A stretch of 64,000 bases of DNA from Pseudomonas putida. Its GTDB lineage: Bacteria > Pseudomonadota > Gammaproteobacteria > Pseudomonadales > Pseudomonadaceae. The stretch covers positions 353,246-417,245 of the forward strand of contig NZ_JAETZZ010000003.1 of NCBI RefSeq assembly GCF_022627325.1, written 5' to 3'. Position numbers and translations under genes: made by a program. Shown piece by piece: positions 49,732 through 59,892 of the stretch (its first letter is position 1; every line of letters starts with the position of its first letter). The notes below the pieces were generated by a model that worked only from the letters and a program-made list of their open reading frames with translations, was not told the origin of the DNA and made no database searches.

Positions 49732-50304
49732 TTATAGAGGGGACAGCTCGATCACGCAGCAGCGCCCGAGCACATCAATCTCCTGCAGGCGGGTGTTTTC
49801 GCTCACCTGCAAGCAGTCGTACAACCCCAGTGGCGGCTGCAGTTGCCCATCGATGCTCGCCTGCAATTGCGCCTGGCCACTGAACACGAGCACGGTGCTG
49901 GCCGCACTGAGCAGCCGGCTGCCACCGTTGAACCATTGCAGCCGGGCGCGGTAACGCCCAGGCGCATAGATCAGGTTGAAATCGCGAATCGGCCCGCCCA
50001 GCAGACTACAGTTCACCTGGCTTTCACCACTGAAGGCATAGGCATCGAAGGGCAACAGCGGCCGGCTGGATTCGCCGTCCACCGTCAAACGCATGCCATC
50101 GCCCTGCAGCACGGTGATGATGCGTTGGTAGCCGGCAAAGCTCGAAAAACCGCCGGACGCCTCAATGTCGGCAATCGACAGCCGCCAACCGAAGCCATCA
50201 AGCCCATCGCCGGTATCGCGGGTGATTTCTTCGGTAAACCCGCCACCGTTCTTCCACGGCATGCGCGGGTACTCTTCGGCGTGCAACCAGTGTATCTGCC
50301 TCAT
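49732..50304 (-). CDS. hutD: HutD family protein
   Basis: Cupin-fold protein of 190 aa found in Pseudomonas hut loci. It has been proposed to temper hut expression, perhaps by binding formylglutamate; it has no proven enzymatic role. It begins MRQIHWLHAEEYPRMPWKNGGG and has the family segments GFGWRLSIADIEASGGFSSFAGYQR and RDFNLIYAPGR. The start overlaps the hutC stop by four bases, so the two form a hutCD unit. Confidence 0.9.
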   Translation of the reverse strand: MRQIHWLHAEEYPRMPWKNGGGFTEEITRDTGDGLDGFGWRLSIADIEASGGFSSFAGYQRIITVLQGDGMRLTVDGESSRPLLPFDAYAFSGESQVNCSLLGGPIRDFNLIYAPGRYRARLQWFNGGSRLLSAASTVLVFSGQAQLQASIDGQLQPPLGLYDCLQVSENTRLQEIDVLGRCCVIELSPL

Positions 50305-51047
50305 TTGCTGAATCGCCCTTCCAGACGATGACGAGACCCCGGATGGATCAGGCGCGCTGCGGTCACCGGCTGACGCCCGGACCAGGTACGGCGACGGATC
50401 AGCAGGCAAGGCTCGCCACGCTCGATCGTCAACAGTTGGCATTCGTCAGGCTCGGCAAGGATGGCCTCGACCACATGCTCGCCCTCCGTCAGCGGCGCCA
50501 CCTGCGACAGGTAGGCGTAGGGCGTCTGCAGGGTAAAGTCCTGCTTGAGGTAGTCTGGAGCGATCTGCGCGTTGACGTAGCGATCCTCGATCTGCACCGG
50601 CACGCCGTTTTCGTAATGCACGATCAGCGAATGGAACACTCGCTGACCTTCACGCATGTCCAGCGCCAGCGCGCGCTCGGAACCGGCCGTCTCCTCGGCC
50701 AAGGTGATCACCTGGCAGCTATGCTGGTGGCCACGCGCGGCGATTTCGTCGGCAATGTTGTGAACTTCGAACAGCGCGGACTGGGTCTTGGGCTCGGCAA
50801 CGAAAGTGCCGACGCCCTGCATCCGCACCAGCAGCCCATCAGCCGTGAGCTCGCGCAACGCACGGTTGATGGTCATGCGGCTGAAGCCAAGCTGGCTGAC
50901 CAGTTCGCTCTCGGACGGCACCCGGTGGTGCGGGGGCCAGCTGCCACTTTCGATCTGCTGGATGATCATCTGCTTGACCCGGGCGTACAACGGCGCCGGG
51001 CCCTCGCCCATCGGGGCGACCAGCGCGGGGACAGGAGGTGTCGGCAC
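50301..51047 (-). CDS. hutC: Histidine utilisation repressor HutC
   Basis: GntR-family, HutC/FadR subfamily repressor of about 248 aa. The N-terminal winged helix-turn-helix reads VPSESELVSQLGFSRMTINRALREL; the C-terminal UTRA ligand domain binds urocanate. The GTG at 51047 has an AAGGAT site and gives the typical length; codons upstream extend into the operator. It is divergent from hutF, with an operator between them, suggesting autoregulation. Confidence 0.92.
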   Translation of the reverse strand: MPTPPVPALVAPMGEGPAPLYARVKQMIIQQIESGSWPPHHRVPSESELVSQLGFSRMTINRALRELTADGLLVRMQGVGTFVAEPKTQSALFEVHNIADEIAARGHQHSCQVITLAEETAGSERALALDMREGQRVFHSLIVHYENGVPVQIEDRYVNAQIAPDYLKQDFTLQTPYAYLSQVAPLTEGEHVVEAILAEPDECQLLTIERGEPCLLIRRRTWSGRQPVTAARLIHPGSRHRLEGRFSK

Positions 51048-51117
51048 GGCGTGGATCCTTGTGCGGAATGAATGAACGGTAGCTTGCCGCAGTTTACCCG
51101 GCAGGCAAACGGCTGTA

Positions 51118-51131
51118 TATGTATATACAAG
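51118..51131 (+). promoter_or_regulatory. HutC operator in the hutC-hutF intergenic region
   Basis: The palindrome TGTATATACA (51120-51129) followed by AG gives a TACAAG half site like that at hutU; the left half is weaker. It lies 24 bases before hutF and 70 bases before hutC, so it can serve both directions. Confidence 0.65.
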
Positions 51132-51154
51132 CTGAACACTCACAGGATAGCGCA

Positions 51155-52519
51155 ATGCCCGCCTACTACGCCGAACGTGCCCTGCTGCCCACCGGTTGGG
51201 CCCACAATGTCCGCCTGGAGGTGGCCGCCGATGGTCATCTGGTGGGGGTCCAGGCCGATGCTACGGCCGAGGGCGCCGAACACCTCAAAGGGCCGGTACT
51301 GCCCGGCATGCCCAACCTGCACTCGCACGCGTTCCAGCGCGCGATGGCCGGCCTGGCCGAAGTGGCAGGCAATCCCAACGACAGCTTCTGGACCTGGCGC
51401 GAACTGATGTATCGCCTGGTCGGCAAAATCACCCCCGAGCAACTGCAGGTCATCGCCCGTCAGCTCTACATCGAGATGCTCAAGGCCGGCTACACCTCGG
51501 TGGCCGAGTTTCACTACGTGCACCATGACCCGGCGGGCAAGGCCTATGCCGACCCAACCGAGCTGTCCCGGCGCATCAGCGCGGCGGCGGCCAGCAGCGG
51601 TATCGGCCTGACCCTGCTGCCGGTGCTGTACAGCCATGCCGGCTTCGGTGGCCAGCCACCCAACCAGGGGCAGCGGCGCTTCATCAATTCCACCGAGCAG
51701 TACCTGCGACTGCACGCGCAACTCGCAGCGACGATCGCCGCACAACCCGCGCAGCAGCTGGGCTTGTGCTTCCACTCACTGCGGGCGGTGACGCCAGGGC
51801 AGATCGCCCAGGTGTTGGCAGCAGGCGATCAGCAATGTCCAATCCACATTCATATCGCCGAGCAACAGAAGGAAGTCGACGACTGCCTGGCCTGGAGCGG
51901 CCTGCGCCCATTGCAGTGGCTGTATGAGCATGTGCAGGTCGATGCGCGCTGGTGCCTGGTACACGCCACCCACGCGCAGACTGACGAAGTGGCAGCCATG
52001 GCCAGCAGTGGCGCGGTGGCCGGGTTGTGCCTGACCACCGAAGCCAACCTGGGTGACGGGATTTTCCCGGCGGTGGACTACCTGAGCCAGGGTGGCCGGA
52101 TGGGGATCGGCTCTGACAGCCATGTATCACTGAGCGTGGTCGAAGAGCTGCGCTGGCTGGAATATGGCCAGCGCCTTCGTGACCAACGGCGCAACCGGCT
52201 TTATCGCGACGATCAGCCGAGGGTCGGCCGTACGCTGTATGGCGCGGCGCTGATGGGTGGGGCTCAGGCAGTCGGGCAGCCTGTGGGGGCGCTGGCCATG
52301 GGCAAACGTGCCGACTGGCTGGTGCTCGATGGGCAAGACCCGTATATCGCCACGGCCGACGAAGATGCAATTCTCAACCGCTGGCTGTTTGCCGGTGGCG
52401 ACCGCCAGGTGCGCGATGTGATGGTCAACGGGCAGTGGGTGGTGCGCCAGGGGCGGCACGGGCAGGAGGAAGAAAGCGCTCGGGCGTTTGTCGAGGTGTT
52501 GCGACAGCTGTTGGGCTGA
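51155..52519 (+). CDS. hutF: Formimidoylglutamate deiminase
   Basis: Fourth step: N-formimino-glutamate to N-formylglutamate plus ammonia, which commits this organism to the five-step pathway ending with HutG. Amidohydrolase-superfamily protein of 454 aa. The zinc motif is MPNLHSHAFQRAM; HIHIAEQQKEVDDC, HATHAQTDE and GIGSDSHVSLS follow in order. The ATG at 51155 has AGGA upstream; an earlier frame start lies in the operator. Confidence 0.96.
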   Translation: MPAYYAERALLPTGWAHNVRLEVAADGHLVGVQADATAEGAEHLKGPVLPGMPNLHSHAFQRAMAGLAEVAGNPNDSFWTWRELMYRLVGKITPEQLQVIARQLYIEMLKAGYTSVAEFHYVHHDPAGKAYADPTELSRRISAAAASSGIGLTLLPVLYSHAGFGGQPPNQGQRRFINSTEQYLRLHAQLAATIAAQPAQQLGLCFHSLRAVTPGQIAQVLAAGDQQCPIHIHIAEQQKEVDDCLAWSGLRPLQWLYEHVQVDARWCLVHATHAQTDEVAAMASSGAVAGLCLTTEANLGDGIFPAVDYLSQGGRMGIGSDSHVSLSVVEELRWLEYGQRLRDQRRNRLYRDDQPRVGRTLYGAALMGGAQAVGQPVGALAMGKRADWLVLDGQDPYIATADEDAILNRWLFAGGDRQVRDVMVNGQWVVRQGRHGQEEESARAFVEVLRQLLG

Positions 52520-52523
52520 CGAC

Positions 52524-52545
52524 AGAGGGCCGCAAAGCGGCCTCT
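52524..52545. terminator. Terminator between hutF and the lipocalin gene
   Basis: AGAG...GCCGC AAA GCGGC...CTCT forms a near-perfect stem between two converging genes. Confidence 0.75.
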
Positions 52546-52551
52546 ATGCCC

Positions 52552-53124
52552 TCAATGCATCTGCACGATCTGCTTGTCCGCCATTCGCCAGATCAGCCGG
52601 CTGGTGTCGTAGCCCTGCTGACGGGCCTTGGCCAGCAGGCTCTCGCGCTCCCATGCCGGCAGCGTCGGTGTACGCGACAGGATCCACAGGTACCTGCGGT
52701 CGGGGCTGCCGACGATCGCCGAGCGGTAGTGGTCGTCCACGTACAGGATCCAGTACTCCCCCTTGGTCAGGCCAGGGACCAGGCGGGTGAACCAGTTGTC
52801 GAACTCCACCCACAGCCTGTCGGTATGCCCCGGCTGCTGGATGTTGGCATGCCCCTCGGCGCGCAGCCACTCGTCACCCATCGTGCGGCAGCGGCTCAGC
52901 ACCCCGTACGAACCGTCAGGCTTGAGGTTGTAATGCGCTTCGGACTGAGCGCACTCGCTCTGGTACGGCATCGGTAAGCGCGCCAGCTCGTACCATTTGC
53001 CTTGATAGCGCTTGAGGTCGACATTGCCGGCGGTCTTGGGCGCCAGCGGGTCATTGGCCGACGTGGCGCAGCCACCCAACAGCATCACCAGGCACAACCC
53101 CAGCAGCAGGTGCAGACGCGTCAT
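52552..53124 (-). CDS. blc: Outer-membrane lipocalin lipoprotein
   Basis: 190-aa lipoprotein. The signal ends in the lipobox LLGGC (Cys ~20). The lipocalin signature YQGKWYELARLPMPYQ and the strand motif GEYWILYVDDHYRSAIVGSPDRRYLWILSR are clear. Bacterial lipocalins bind lysophospholipids or fatty acids under envelope stress. The start overlaps the stop of the small lipoprotein upstream by four bases. Confidence 0.93.
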   Translation of the reverse strand: MTRLHLLLGLCLVMLLGGCATSANDPLAPKTAGNVDLKRYQGKWYELARLPMPYQSECAQSEAHYNLKPDGSYGVLSRCRTMGDEWLRAEGHANIQQPGHTDRLWVEFDNWFTRLVPGLTKGEYWILYVDDHYRSAIVGSPDRRYLWILSRTPTLPAWERESLLAKARQQGYDTSRLIWRMADKQIVQMH

Positions 53125-53375
53125 TTGAGGCCCTGCCCTGAATACATCAGTACCTTGTCGGCCGCGTATTGCACGCTGATGAAGCTCTTTTCGTCCCCCC
53201 AGGTACAGCTGCTCATGCCCAGTGCGCCGGAGCACTCGGTGGGCGTGCCGAGCAGTTGCTCGACCTCGGCCTTGTTCATGCCGGCCTTGAGCTTGGAATA
53301 GTTTTCCTGGTTGATCTTGCTGCACGCAGTCAGGATGACGCACAGGGACAACAGGGCGAGGGAACGCAACGACAT
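53121..53375 (-). CDS. Small SmpA/OmlA-like lipoprotein
   Basis: 84-aa predicted lipoprotein with lipobox LTAC (Cys at ~17). It shows a BamE/SmpA-like pattern, a short helix pair followed by strands: KLKAGMNKAEVEQLLGTPTEC, then a WGDEKSFISVQYAADKVL strand region. Function unknown; not a full BamE. An AGGAG site lies eight bases before the ATG at 53375. It forms a two-gene unit with the lipocalin. Confidence 0.85.
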   Translation of the reverse strand: MSLRSLALLSLCVILTACSKINQENYSKLKAGMNKAEVEQLLGTPTECSGALGMSSCTWGDEKSFISVQYAADKVLMYSGQGLK

Positions 53376-53597
53376 GAAGGAACACTCCTGAATGGTGGGC
53401 GCAGGCGAGAGGCCTGCAGGGACCTTCGACGGGAAAAACGGTCCCTGGTTCCCTGCCATGCCCTTTTCGTTCTACACCATTGGTCGGCGGGCGCTGCGCA
53501 AACGATTAATGTTTTGCCATGGCGAGTCGACACAGCGAGCACGCTGTGACGCGTGATCGCAGCACTCCTTTGCCTTGCCTTGTGCAGACCCAAAAAA

Positions 53598-55490
53598 ATG
53601 ACCAAGAATCTCAAGTTCAGCCACAAGATCCTGCTGGCCGCCGCCCTGGTGGTGGCCGTCGCCTTTACCTGTTTCGTGCTGTTCAACGACTACCGCCAAC
53701 GCCAGTCCCTGCGCAGCGATACCCAGGCCAACCTGCAGGACCTCGGCCGCCTCACCGCAGGCAACATCCGCACCTGGCTCGACAGCCGCGTTCAGCTGCT
53801 GGCCTCGCTGGCCCAGCAGATTGCCGTCGATGGCCCGGGCAAGACCAGCCTCGACAGAAGCCTGGCGCTGCCGGTGTACGCCAGCAATTTTCAGCTCACC
53901 TATTTCGGCGGCCAGGACGGCAGCATGCTGTCGGTGCCGGCCGGCAACCGCGCCGCCGACTACGACCCTCGTGCGCGCGGCTGGTACAAGGCAGCCAGTG
54001 CAGGCAGCCAGACCATCGTGACCGAACCGTACATTTCGGCTTCTGCCGGCAAGCTGGTCATCACCCTGGCCGCTCCCGTGCAGCAAGGGGGCCGGCTGAT
54101 TGGCGTCAGCGGCGTGGACACCGACCTGCAAACCATCAGCAACCTGATCAACACGCTCGACTTCGATGGCCACGGCCACGCCTTCATCGTCAACGGCGAG
54201 GGCAAGATCCTGATCCACCCCAAGGCCGACCTGGCGCTCAAGACCTTGGCGGATGTCTACCCGGACAACACGCCGCACATCAGTAGCGGCCTTGAAGAAG
54301 TGGTGCTCGATGGACGCAGGCAGTTCATCAGCTTCACCCACGTCGACGGCGTGCCCTCGGCGGACTGGTATGTGGCGCTGGTGGTCGATCAGGACGCGGC
54401 CTTCGCCATGCTCGGCGAGCTGCGAACCTCGGCCATCGTCGCGACGATGATCGCGATACTGGTCATCATCGCCCTGCTCGGCCTGCTGATCCGCGTGCTG
54501 ATGGAGCCGTTGCACCTGATGGGCCGGGCCATGCATGACATTGCCGAAGGCGAAGGCGACCTGACCCGGCGCCTGGCCATCCACGCGCAGGACGAGTTCG
54601 GCAGCCTTGCCCAGTCATTCAACCGTTTCGTCGAGCGCATTCATGAGTCGATCCGCGAAGTGGCCTCGGCCACTGGCCAGGTCAATGCAGTAGCCACGCA
54701 GGTAGTGAGTGCCTCGAATGCCTCGATCTGCAACGCCGACCAGCAGTCCAGCCGCACCAACAGCGTGGCCGCGGCCATCAACCAGCTGGGTGCCGCAGCC
54801 CAGGAGATCGCCCAGAACGCAGCGCTGGCCTCGCAACATTCCAGTGAGGCACGCGGCCTGGCCGAGGACGGCCAGCAGGTGGTCGGGCGCACCATCGACG
54901 TGATGAACCAGCTGTCGGCGCGCATCAGCGATTCATGCGGCAACATTGAAACGCTCAATGCCCACACCGCCAACATTGGGCAGATTCTCGATGTAATCAG
55001 CGGCATTTCCCAACAGACCAACCTGCTGGCACTCAATGCCGCGATCGAGGCAGCCCGTGCCGGTGAAGCTGGGCGAGGTTTTGCCGTGGTCGCCGACGAG
55101 GTCCGCAACCTGGCGCACCGCACCCAAGAGTCGGCGCAGCAGGTTCAGCGCCTGATCGAAGAATTGCAGGCCGGTGCACAGATGGCCGTCAGCACCATGA
55201 ACCAGAGCCGTGAACACAGCGACCAGAGCGTCGGGATCGCCAACCAGGCGGGTGCGCGCCTGGGCAGCGTGACCCAGCGCATTGGCGAAATCGATGGCAT
55301 GAACCAGTCAGTGGCTACCGCTACCGAGGAGCAGACGGCGGTGGTCGAGTCGATCAATGTCGACATCACCGAGATCAATACGCTGAATCAGGAAGGGGTG
55401 CAGAACCTGCAGAGCACGTTGCGTGCCTGCACCGACCTTGAACACCAGGTCGAGCGGTTGAAGCATCTGGTGGGTAGTTTCAGGATCTGA
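53598..55490 (+). CDS. Methyl-accepting chemotaxis protein with dCache amino-acid-type sensor domain
   Basis: 630-aa chemoreceptor. A membrane helix at ~10-30, a periplasmic double-Cache domain of about 240 residues, a second helix (~285-305), HAMP, and a signalling domain with [18 protein letters not shown]. The sensor shows the amino-acid-binding dCache pattern: R-x-W-Y in RARGWYK, Tyr in [10 protein letters not shown] and Asp in VSGVDTDLQ. This suggests an amino-acid receptor of the PctA/McpA type. The ATG at 53598 has a weak ribosome site; GTG at 53553 is an alternative start. No FliA box was found upstream. Confidence 0.9.
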   Translation: MTKNLKFSHKILLAAALVVAVAFTCFVLFNDYRQRQSLRSDTQANLQDLGRLTAGNIRTWLDSRVQLLASLAQQIAVDGPGKTSLDRSLALPVYASNFQLTYFGGQDGSMLSVPAGNRAADYDPRARGWYKAASAGSQTIVTEPYISASAGKLVITLAAPVQQGGRLIGVSGVDTDLQTISNLINTLDFDGHGHAFIVNGEGKILIHPKADLALKTLADVYPDNTPHISSGLEEVVLDGRRQFISFTHVDGVPSADWYVALVVDQDAAFAMLGELRTSAIVATMIAILVIIALLGLLIRVLMEPLHLMGRAMHDIAEGEGDLTRRLAIHAQDEFGSLAQSFNRFVERIHESIREVASATGQVNAVATQVVSASNASICNADQQSSRTNSVAAAINQLGAAAQEIAQNAALASQHSSEARGLAEDGQQVVGRTIDVMNQLSARISDSCGNIETLNAHTANIGQILDVISGISQQTNLLALNAAIEAARAGEAGRGFAVVADEVRNLAHRTQESAQQVQRLIEELQAGAQMAVSTMNQSREHSDQSVGIANQAGARLGSVTQRIGEIDGMNQSVATATEEQTAVVESINVDITEINTLNQEGVQNLQSTLRACTDLEHQVERLKHLVGSFRI

Positions 55491-55524
55491 AACGAATGGG
55501 GGCCGCGTTGCGGCCCCATTCGTT
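55491..55524. terminator. Bidirectional terminator
   Basis: A stem of about 15 bp (AACGAATGGGG... with ...CCCCATTCGTT, one bulged G, GTT loop) lies between the chemoreceptor and the convergent DUF924 gene. Confidence 0.85.
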
Positions 55525-55526
55525 AC

Positions 55527-56123
55527 TCAAAACCTGGAGCCTGGCTCCAGCAAAAAGTCCATCTCTTCACTGGTGCTTGGCCGCTCCAGCAGCAGATTGC
55601 GATGCGGGAAGCGCCCGAACCGGGCAATCACCCGCTGGTGCTGCTCGGCATAATCCAGGAACCCCTCGAACAACCGCCGGTTGGCCTCGGGCTGCTCATC
55701 CAGCAGCATCTGGTAACGTTCCACGCACAGGTTCTGCCAGTCCAGCACCTCGGCATGCTCGAGCACCAGCAGCACGAATACCCGCTGGATCGGCAACAGC
55801 TGGTAATCCCAGCCCTTCTGCAACCCCTGCAGGGCCACTACCTGGGCACGCCGGTCGCCCTCGAAGGCACGCGGCGTGTCGCGGTAGATCATGCGCGGCA
55901 GCTGGTCCAGCAGTAGCAGCAGGCCGAGCCACCCCTGCGGGCTTTGCTGCCACTCCTCGAGCCCGCCCGCCAGGGCATGCTCGACAAGCTCGCCAAACAG
56001 CGCATGCGCTTCGGCATCATGATGCTTGCCGAACCACAGCGTGCTCTTCTCGTCAGCCACGGCCTGGGGACTGGAGCCCCAACCGAACCACCACTCCAGC
56101 AACGGCTGCCAAGGTGCGAGCAT
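55527..56123 (-). CDS. DUF924 family protein
   Basis: 198-aa helical protein of the DUF924 family (TPR-like fold, function unknown). Family features are LLEWWFGWG at the N-terminus, LLLLDQLPRMIYRDTPRAFEGD and RFGRFPHRNLLLERPSTSEE at the C-terminus. It starts three bases after the fbp stop, so it is probably cotranscribed with fbp. Confidence 0.9.
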   Translation of the reverse strand: MLAPWQPLLEWWFGWGSSPQAVADEKSTLWFGKHHDAEAHALFGELVEHALAGGLEEWQQSPQGWLGLLLLLDQLPRMIYRDTPRAFEGDRRAQVVALQGLQKGWDYQLLPIQRVFVLLVLEHAEVLDWQNLCVERYQMLLDEQPEANRRLFEGFLDYAEQHQRVIARFGRFPHRNLLLERPSTSEEMDFLLEPGSRF

Positions 56124-56126
56124 GAT

Positions 56127-57137
56127 TTACTCCTTGTGATAGGCGGTGACGCGCTCGACCTCTTCCTTCGAGCCGAGAATCACCGATACACGCTGGTGCA
56201 GGCTCTCTGGCTTGATGTCGAGGATGCGTTCGTAACCGTTGGTGGAGGCGCCGCCGGCCTGCTCGATGATGAACGACATCGGGTTGGCTTCGTACATCAG
56301 GCGCAGCTTGCCCGGCTTGCTCGGCTCGCGGGCGTCGCGCGGGTACATGAACAGACCGCCACGGGTCAGGATACGGTGCACGTCGGCCACCATCGAGGCG
56401 ATCCAGCGCATGTTGTAGTTCTTTTTCAGCGGCCCGGTCTCACCGGCCAGCAGTTCGCCCACGTAGCGCTGAACCGGGGCTTCCCAGTGGCGCTGGTTGG
56501 ACATGTTGATGGCGAACTCGGCGGTGGTTGCCGGGACCTGAATATTTTCGTGGGTCAGGACGAAGCTGCCCAGCTCACGGTCCAGGGTGAAGCCCTTGAC
56601 GCCGTTGCCCAGGGTCAGGATCAGCATGGTCTGCGGGCCATAGATGGCATAACCGGCGGCGACCTGCTCGGTACCTGGCTGCAGGAAGGCGTTTTCGTTC
56701 AGGGTTTCGTTCTGGCTCAGGTATTCATTGGGGCAACGCAGTACCGAGAAGATGGTACCGACCGAAACGTTGACGTCGATGTTCGACGAGCCGTCCAGCG
56801 GGTCGAAGACCAGAAGGTAGGCACCTTTGGGGTATCTGCCCGGGATCTGGTAGGCGTTGTCCATTTCCTCGGACGCCATGCCGGCCAGGTGGCCACCCCA
56901 CTCGTTGGCCTCGAGCAGGATATCGTTGGAAATAACGTCGAGCTTCTTCTGCACTTCGCCCTGTACGTTTTCAGTGCCCATGCTGCCCAGCACGCCGCCG
57001 AGGGCGCCCTTGGACACGTGATGGCTGATTTCCTTGCACGCACGCGCCACCACTTCGATCAGGAAGCGCAGATCGGCAGGGGTATTGTTGCTGCGGGTCT
57101 GCTCAATCAGATAGCGACTCAAGGTAACGCGGGACAT
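56127..57137 (-). CDS. fbp: Fructose-1,6-bisphosphatase, class I
   Basis: Gluconeogenic hydrolase converting fructose-1,6-bisphosphate to fructose-6-phosphate. The 336-aa class I protein shows [14 protein letters not shown] (metal-binding) near residue 115 and the [21 protein letters not shown] signature near 275. The ATG at 57137 gives [15 protein letters not shown], the usual start; extra upstream codons were rejected. Confidence 0.97.
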   Translation of the reverse strand: MSRVTLSRYLIEQTRSNNTPADLRFLIEVVARACKEISHHVSKGALGGVLGSMGTENVQGEVQKKLDVISNDILLEANEWGGHLAGMASEEMDNAYQIPGRYPKGAYLLVFDPLDGSSNIDVNVSVGTIFSVLRCPNEYLSQNETLNENAFLQPGTEQVAAGYAIYGPQTMLILTLGNGVKGFTLDRELGSFVLTHENIQVPATTAEFAINMSNQRHWEAPVQRYVGELLAGETGPLKKNYNMRWIASMVADVHRILTRGGLFMYPRDAREPSKPGKLRLMYEANPMSFIIEQAGGASTNGYERILDIKPESLHQRVSVILGSKEEVERVTAYHKE

Positions 57138-57278
57138 GTATGGCTCCGAAAGGATGGGGGAGAAAAACCCTCGCAGTTTACAGGGAGAGTTCAATGCTAG
57201 CGAGTAAAGAGACACGCCTGGGCAGTCAGACGGCACATCGGGTCGGTAGTTCAGCGCTCGCCAGGCCAGTGGTCAGGT

Positions 57279-57297
57279 GGGGCCGCTGTGCGGCCCC
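57279..57297 (-). terminator. Terminator after glgP
   Basis: GGGGCCGC (57279-57286) and GCGGCCCC (57290-57297), 3-base loop, immediately downstream of the glgP stop on its strand. Confidence 0.7.
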
Positions 57298-57302
57298 CAG
57301 GC

Positions 57303-59753
57303 TCAATCCAGCACCTTCCAGATCTCGGTCGCATACTCGCGAATGGTCCGGTCCGAAGAGAACCACCCCATCCGTGCGGTATTGAGCACCGCCATCCGCC
57401 ACCACTCCTGGGGCGTATGCCACAACTCCTCCACCCGCTGCTGGGCATCCCAGTAGGCATCGAAGTCGGCACAGACCAGGAAGCGGTCGTAAGCCACCAG
57501 CCCGTCGATCAGCCCGGTATAGCGTGACGGGTCATCTGGAGAGAACACGCCACTGCGAACCGCCTGCAGCACATCGTTCAAGCGGTTGGAGGCGGCGATC
57601 GCGGCCACGGCGCCAAAATCGCCGGCACGCTTGCGCGCCTCCACCTGCTGCGCGGTCAGGCCGAAAATGAACATGTTGTCGGCACCCACCTGTTCGCACA
57701 TCTCCACATTGGCGCCATCGAGGGTACCGATGGTGAGTGCACCGTTGAGGCCGAACTTCATATTGCTGGTGCCCGACGCTTCGTAGCCGGCCGTGGAAAT
57801 CTGTTCCGACAGGTCCGCCGCCGGGATGATGCTCTCGGCCAGGCTGACGTTGTAGTTGGGCAGGAACACCACCTTGAGCAGGCCGCGCACGGTGGGGTCG
57901 TTGTTGACCACCCGGGCGATGTCGTTGGCCAGCTTGATGATCAGCTTGGCCTGGTGGTAGCTGGCCGCAGCCTTGCCGGCAAAGATCTTCACCCGCGGCA
58001 CCCAGTTGGCACCCGGGTCGTTACGAATGGCCTGGTACAGCGCTACGGTGTGCAGCAGGTTGAGCAGCTGGCGCTTGTACTCGTGGATACGCTTGACCTG
58101 CACATCGAACAGCGCCTCTGGGTTGACCGTGACGCCCACGCGGTCCTGGATGATGCTGGCCAACGCGCGCTTGCTGTGCAGGCGCTGCTCGGCGAACTGC
58201 TTGAGGAAGACGCCCTTGTCGGCGAACGGTACCAGGTTGGCCAGGCGCCCTTGCGGGTCGTCGAGCAACTCTGGCCCCAGGGCTTCCACCAGCATCGACG
58301 TCAACTTCGGGTTGGACTGGTACAGCCAGCGGCGGAAGGTAATGCCGTTGGTCTTGTTGTTGATCCGCTGGGGGTACAGCTTGTGCAACTCGGCGAACAC
58401 CGTGCTTTTCATCAGTTTGCTGTGCAGCGCCGATACCCCGTTGACGCTGTGCGAGCCCAGAAACGCAAGGTTGCCCATGCGCACCCGGCGGCCGTTGTCT
58501 TCCTCGATCAGCGACACCGCCCGCAGCACGTCGAAGTCATGCAGGCCCTTCGCGCGCAGGGCATCGATATGGTAGGCATTGATCAGGTAGATGATCTGCA
58601 TGTGCCGCGGCAGCATGCGCTCCATCAAGGCCACCGGCCACGTCTCCAGCGCCTCGGGCAGCAGGGTGTGGTTTGTGTAGGCCAGGGTGCCGACGGTCAG
58701 CTCCCAGGCTTTCTCCCACGGGATTTCATGCTGGTCCACCAACAGCCGCATCAATTCGGCGACGGCGATCGACGGGTGCGTGTCGTTGAGCTGGATGGCC
58801 GCAGCATCCGGCAGGTTGAGCAAGTCCTTGTGCATGTTCAGATGGCGTCGCAGCAGGTCCTGCAGCGATGCCGACACGAAGAAGTATTCCTGGCGCAGGC
58901 GCAATTCCTGCCCCGCTTCGGTGCTGTCGGCCGGGTACAGCACGCGGGAGATGCTCTCGGCGCGAGCCACTTCGGCCACCGCGCCAAGGTGGTCACCGGC
59001 ATTGAAACGCTCCAGGTGCAGCTCTTCCAACGCCCGTGCGCGCCAGAGGCGCAAGGTGTTGACGCTGGAACCGCGCCAGCCGACCACCGGCGTGTCGTAG
59101 GCGACCGCCCGCACCGTCTCGCCCGGCGACCACACCTGACGCTGCTGGCCATGGGTATCGTGCACCGTTTCGACGCTGCCGCCGAAGCTGATCGGGTAGA
59201 TCACCTCGGCGCGCTCGAACTCCCAAGGGTTACCGAAATCCAGCCAGTTTTCGGTCTGTTCCTGCTGCCATCCGTCGACCATGGCCTGGCGGAACAGCCC
59301 GTGCTCATAGCGGATGCCGTAACCGTGGGCGGCGATGCCCAGCGTCGACATGCTCTCCATGAAACAGGCAGCCAGACGGCCCAGGCCACCGTTGCCCAGC
59401 GCGGCGTCCGGCTCCAGCAGGCGGATGCGCTCCAGGTCCACGTCCAGCCCCTCCAGCGCATCACGGGCGATGTCCAGCAGGCCTAGGTTGCTCAGGCTGT
59501 CGTAGAGCAGGCGCCCGATGAGAAATTCCAGAGAGAGGTAATAGACCCTTTTCTGGCTGCGCCGGTAGGCCTGACGGGTGTGATCCATCCAGTGATCGAC
59601 CATGTGATCACGGGCAGCCAGGGCTATGGCCTCGAACCAGTCGTGGTCAAAGGCGTGCTCCGGGTCCTTGCCGACCGCGTAGGTCAGTTTGTCCAGTACA
59701 GCGGCGCGAAAGTCGGCCACCTCGGCGTCACGTGCTTTGGGTTCCTGGGACAT
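57303..59753 (-). CDS. glgP: Glycogen/alpha-glucan phosphorylase
   Basis: PLP-dependent GT35 enzyme (816 aa) that releases glucose-1-phosphate from alpha-1,4-glucans. The PLP-lysine motif appears as EASGTSNMKFGLNGALTIGTLDGANVE near residue 660, and GNGGLGRLAACFMES near 105. The ATG at 59753 follows GAGGA. It is a single gene divergent from the ykgJ-type gene; the glg synthesis genes are not in this window. Confidence 0.96.
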   Translation of the reverse strand: MSQEPKARDAEVADFRAAVLDKLTYAVGKDPEHAFDHDWFEAIALAARDHMVDHWMDHTRQAYRRSQKRVYYLSLEFLIGRLLYDSLSNLGLLDIARDALEGLDVDLERIRLLEPDAALGNGGLGRLAACFMESMSTLGIAAHGYGIRYEHGLFRQAMVDGWQQEQTENWLDFGNPWEFERAEVIYPISFGGSVETVHDTHGQQRQVWSPGETVRAVAYDTPVVGWRGSSVNTLRLWRARALEELHLERFNAGDHLGAVAEVARAESISRVLYPADSTEAGQELRLRQEYFFVSASLQDLLRRHLNMHKDLLNLPDAAAIQLNDTHPSIAVAELMRLLVDQHEIPWEKAWELTVGTLAYTNHTLLPEALETWPVALMERMLPRHMQIIYLINAYHIDALRAKGLHDFDVLRAVSLIEEDNGRRVRMGNLAFLGSHSVNGVSALHSKLMKSTVFAELHKLYPQRINNKTNGITFRRWLYQSNPKLTSMLVEALGPELLDDPQGRLANLVPFADKGVFLKQFAEQRLHSKRALASIIQDRVGVTVNPEALFDVQVKRIHEYKRQLLNLLHTVALYQAIRNDPGANWVPRVKIFAGKAAASYHQAKLIIKLANDIARVVNNDPTVRGLLKVVFLPNYNVSLAESIIPAADLSEQISTAGYEASGTSNMKFGLNGALTIGTLDGANVEMCEQVGADNMFIFGLTAQQVEARKRAGDFGAVAAIAASNRLNDVLQAVRSGVFSPDDPSRYTGLIDGLVAYDRFLVCADFDAYWDAQQRVEELWHTPQEWWRMAVLNTARMGWFSSDRTIREYATEIWKVLD

Positions 59754-59871
59754 GTGGCATCCTCGGGCAAATTGGCGAAAGTGGCGGGAGAGTGTTGAGA
59801 CTAGACCCTTCGACAGGGAGTGACAGTCTCCGTTCGCAGTTTTCATGCCGGCTTGGCCAATCCGGCAAAAG

Positions 59872-59892
59872 GTTGTTCACAAATTGAACAAC
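59872..59892. promoter_or_regulatory. Perfect inverted repeat with overlapping promoter-like boxes
   Basis: GTTGTTC (59872-59878) and GAACAAC (59886-59892) are a perfect palindrome with a 7-base AT-rich spacer. TTCACA (59876-59881) and TATCAT (59898-59903), 16 bases apart, could be -35/-10 boxes for the ykgJ-type gene, so a protein bound here would block it. The regulator is unknown. Confidence 0.5.

Noticed and set aside
57954..59486. 510-codon + strand frame across glgP
   Set aside because: Antisense shadow of the phosphorylase gene.
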